Shown: one piece after another, positions 62,190-64,000 of the stretch
Position numbering within the stretch: the first letter of the stretch is position 1
Layout: each line of letters opens with the position of its first letter
Assembly (NCBI RefSeq): GCF_001656035.1
Contig: NZ_CP010029.1
Coordinates: forward strand, 3,346,074 to 3,410,073
Direction: 5' to 3'
Length of the DNA stretch: 64,000 nt
Source: Yersinia entomophaga
Lineage (GTDB): Bacteria > Pseudomonadota > Gammaproteobacteria > Enterobacterales > Enterobacteriaceae
Position numbers and translations under genes: made by a program
The notes under the pieces: model-generated
What the model was told of the DNA's origin: nothing
Database searches by the model: none
The model's input: the letters and a program-made list of their open reading frames with translations, nothing else

Positions 62190-63344
62190 TTAGTTCAGGC
62201 TATTCCCCTGACTGTCATAGCGGCCGATTAATTTCGGTTCTCCGCGTTGGATCCCCTCGACCAATGCGACGTCGCTGCGTGTGACAAATATTTGGGTGCG
62301 GAAACTCATTACCAGCGGGCTGCCGATCGGGAATTTATCGCTCAAACGCAGGCAATAATCGATGCTGCTGTCATCCACTGGCAATACCTTACTGCTGTGG
62401 TAAGCCTGGTTGTGCCATATCAGTGCATTGCTTAGGTGGCCACGACGATAGTAACCGCCGCCGAAGAAGTAGCTGGTATCTCCGACATGATGAGAGATTT
62501 CGGATAGATACAGCAGCGAGACTTTTTCCGGCTGAGAGCCGTCTTGGTTGGCTGGAATAGTACCGGTTAGCGCATGGCCCGGTTCGGTATGGGTAACGCC
62601 TAACTGAGCCAGTTCGGGCATAACCTGAATGCAGGCGGCAGAAGGCGCGTTGACTTGTTCAACATTAACGCCCTGTTTTTCCAGAATCTCTTTAGCCGCC
62701 AGCAGAGTAAACATATTGGTGGTTGGCAGGGTTCGCTGTTCCTGAGGATTAAACAGCATGCAAGGGAAATGGGTCACGCCAACCAGTCTTACCGCAGGCA
62801 TATTAGCAATAGCCTGAATGACTTCCGGCAGTTGATTGAGTTCAAAGCCGCCTTCCTGACCGGCATAGAGCAGATCGCCTGCCTGGTTGACTTTCAACAT
62901 GATTGGCTGAGTTTTGCCTTGCTTTCGAGCTGCGTCAGAAATTTGCTGCGCTTTCTCCAGCGAGAAAATGGTGATGACTTCAGGTTGCTGGCTGACAATT
63001 TCGTCCACCATACCCGACGGCGGCTGGACCAAATGCCCGACGTGAGCCACCGGAATTCCGTGCTGATAGAGCTGCCTGACCTCTTTAAAATCCACTGCCA
63101 CCACGCCCTGATAGCCGCATGCCAACAGGCGTTTGCAGAGTTCGGGATTACGTCCGAATTGCTTACTCATCAGGTATAGCTTGATATTGCAACGTCTGGC
63201 TTCGTCCAGCAGGCTCCGGGCATTGGATAGCGTTTGATCTACATCGATAACGTAAGTATCCGGGCCTATTTTACCCTGTTGCCACAGCATAATGGCTGTA
63301 TCAATCAGGGTTGGGTTCTGTTTTCTTAAGGCATTCAAAAACAT
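62190..63344 (-). CDS. yhfX: PLP-dependent racemase-like protein YhfX
   Basis: A 384-residue fold-type III PLP enzyme related to alanine racemase and D-threonine aldolase. The probable PLP-binding Lys61 is in [12 protein letters not shown], following [16 protein letters not shown], and the C-terminal beta domain ([14 protein letters not shown]) is present. Substrate unknown. It precedes yhfW by ten bases, and there is a 108-bp gap to yhfY upstream. Confidence 0.85.
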   Translation of the reverse strand: MFLNALRKQNPTLIDTAIMLWQQGKIGPDTYVIDVDQTLSNARSLLDEARRCNIKLYLMSKQFGRNPELCKRLLACGYQGVVAVDFKEVRQLYQHGIPVAHVGHLVQPPSGMVDEIVSQQPEVITIFSLEKAQQISDAARKQGKTQPIMLKVNQAGDLLYAGQEGGFELNQLPEVIQAIANMPAVRLVGVTHFPCMLFNPQEQRTLPTTNMFTLLAAKEILEKQGVNVEQVNAPSAACIQVMPELAQLGVTHTEPGHALTGTIPANQDGSQPEKVSLLYLSEISHHVGDTSYFFGGGYYRRGHLSNALIWHNQAYHSSKVLPVDDSSIDYCLRLSDKFPIGSPLVMSFRTQIFVTRSDVALVEGIQRGEPKLIGRYDSQGNSLN

Positions 63345-63452
63345 GCTGTTTCCTAGACACTTTCAGGCGTCATTTTATTAATTTAAATTATTATTTTTTT
63401 GAATATTTATTATGTAATGAATCAGCGTTGGTGTGTTCTTCAGTGTAGCTGC

Positions 63453-63821
63453 TTATCTCAAAGGTGGTAGATTACTGGCAAGGTAAAGGCTGTACAAATT
63501 AGACAGCAAGTAACCCTGCTCATTATCATCAGGCTTAATATCAAAGTAGGCTAGCAAATCTTGATTAATGTCTCGAATATATTGAATATCTTCGCTTTGG
63601 ATTAATTCGGACAACAAATCCGCATCCATTCCCTTAATCAGTTCGCCACGGCGGGTTCGCATCAGGGCGTTAGCCATATGCGTCACCGCCATTTCCCCCT
63701 GAACGTTATCAATAGATATCTGCCAGAAATTAGCTAATCTATTGATAACTTTGTTCATTCCGAGGAAAACCTCTTCATCAATTACCCCAGCCTGATATAA
63801 AATACTGAGGCGCGGATCCAT
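63453..63821 (-). CDS. yhfY: PRD-domain protein YhfY
   Basis: A 122-residue helical protein matching a single PTS-regulation domain: LSILYQAGVIDEEVFLGMNKVINRL with the conserved helix, then VTHMANALMRTRRGE, where a His sits in the usual place. YhfY of E. coli is such a stand-alone domain. It may respond to PTS phosphorylation and act with yhfZ, just upstream. Confidence 0.82.
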   Translation of the reverse strand: MDPRLSILYQAGVIDEEVFLGMNKVINRLANFWQISIDNVQGEMAVTHMANALMRTRRGELIKGMDADLLSELIQSEDIQYIRDINQDLLAYFDIKPDDNEQGYLLSNLYSLYLASNLPPLR

Positions 63822-63840
63822 AATATCTCCGGACTATTAA

Positions 63841-64000
63841 TTAATAACGTGGGTCAACTTTACCGAGTTGGACATCACTTTGGTGCTGTAATAATTGCTC
63901 TGAATTAATGCCATTCTCCAATAATAGTTTTATTGGGTGATTATCTGGTCTAATCAATATCACGGCCTGAGAGGCTTGAATATAGCGTTCGTCCCCACGT
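63841..64000 (-). CDS. yhfZ: YhfZ-like regulator, C-terminal part only
   Basis: The last 52 codons of a minus-strand gene run off the right edge of the window. The residues RGDERYIQASQAVILIRPDN and KLLLENGINSEQLLQHQ look like a ligand-binding C-terminus, and position before yhfY fits YhfZ, a putative GntR-like regulator of the yhf operon. The helix-turn-helix is outside the window, so the call rests on order and this tail. Confidence 0.6.
   Translation of the reverse strand, partial: RGDERYIQASQAVILIRPDNHPIKLLLENGINSEQLLQHQSDVQLGKVDPRY

Overview
The window is a piece of an Enterobacterales chromosome. The tmRNA tag peptide (ANDSQYESAALAA), the close resemblance of MltF, TrmN6 and SmpB to Yersinia proteins as I remember them, the flagellar-type phospholipase pair and the 540-residue NadE between glrR and glnB all point to Yersiniaceae or a near relative. 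I cannot name the species.

Positions 1-14047 are an accessory island lodged at the 3' end of ssrA (tmRNA). Its left end carries the ancestral ssrA downstream sequence: a terminator at 154-181 and a degenerate att-like fragment at 224-237. Its right end is the rebuilt tmRNA 3' end with a second, similar terminator and a P4-type integrase that is frameshifted in an A8 run. Between them lie, left to right: a DUF6387-like gene and an AlpA regulator; two AT-rich orphans; a complete His-Xaa-Ser (Hxs) operon hxsD-hxsB-hxsC-hxsA, which pairs two radical SAM enzymes with a secreted HxS-repeat protein carrying a peptidoglycan-binding domain; a TIGR04141/DUF6119-like gene; and an ABC-three-component (ABC-3C) conflict operon whose effector gene is interrupted by one in-frame TGA where Trp is expected.

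Positions 14048-30172 are conserved core: ssrA, smpB, ratA-rnfH, bamE, recN (three LexA boxes), nadK, grpE (sigma-32 promoter), ung, grcA (FNR site), a phospholipase/ankyrin pair behind a flagellar sigma-28 promoter, srmB, trmN6, nadB and rpoE-rseABC (sigma-E promoter). An orphan membrane protein separates this from lepA-lepB-rnc-era-recO and pdxJ-acpS, followed by yfhL, the divergent murR/murQP cluster with two matched 17-bp operators, pgpC, a DUF2157 protein, tadA, mltF and purL (PurR box).

From 50.4 kb come a small secreted orphan, a long regulatory gap holding three TGTC-N10-GACA GlrR sites, a sigma-54 promoter and the GlmY-type sRNA, then glrK-qseG-glrR, nadE and glnB. The window ends in a yhf-type operon (yhfZ', yhfY, yhfX, yhfW, php, yhfU, yhfT) on the minus strand that lacks yhfS.

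Gene identities rest on reading motifs and on remembered family sequences. No database search was run.
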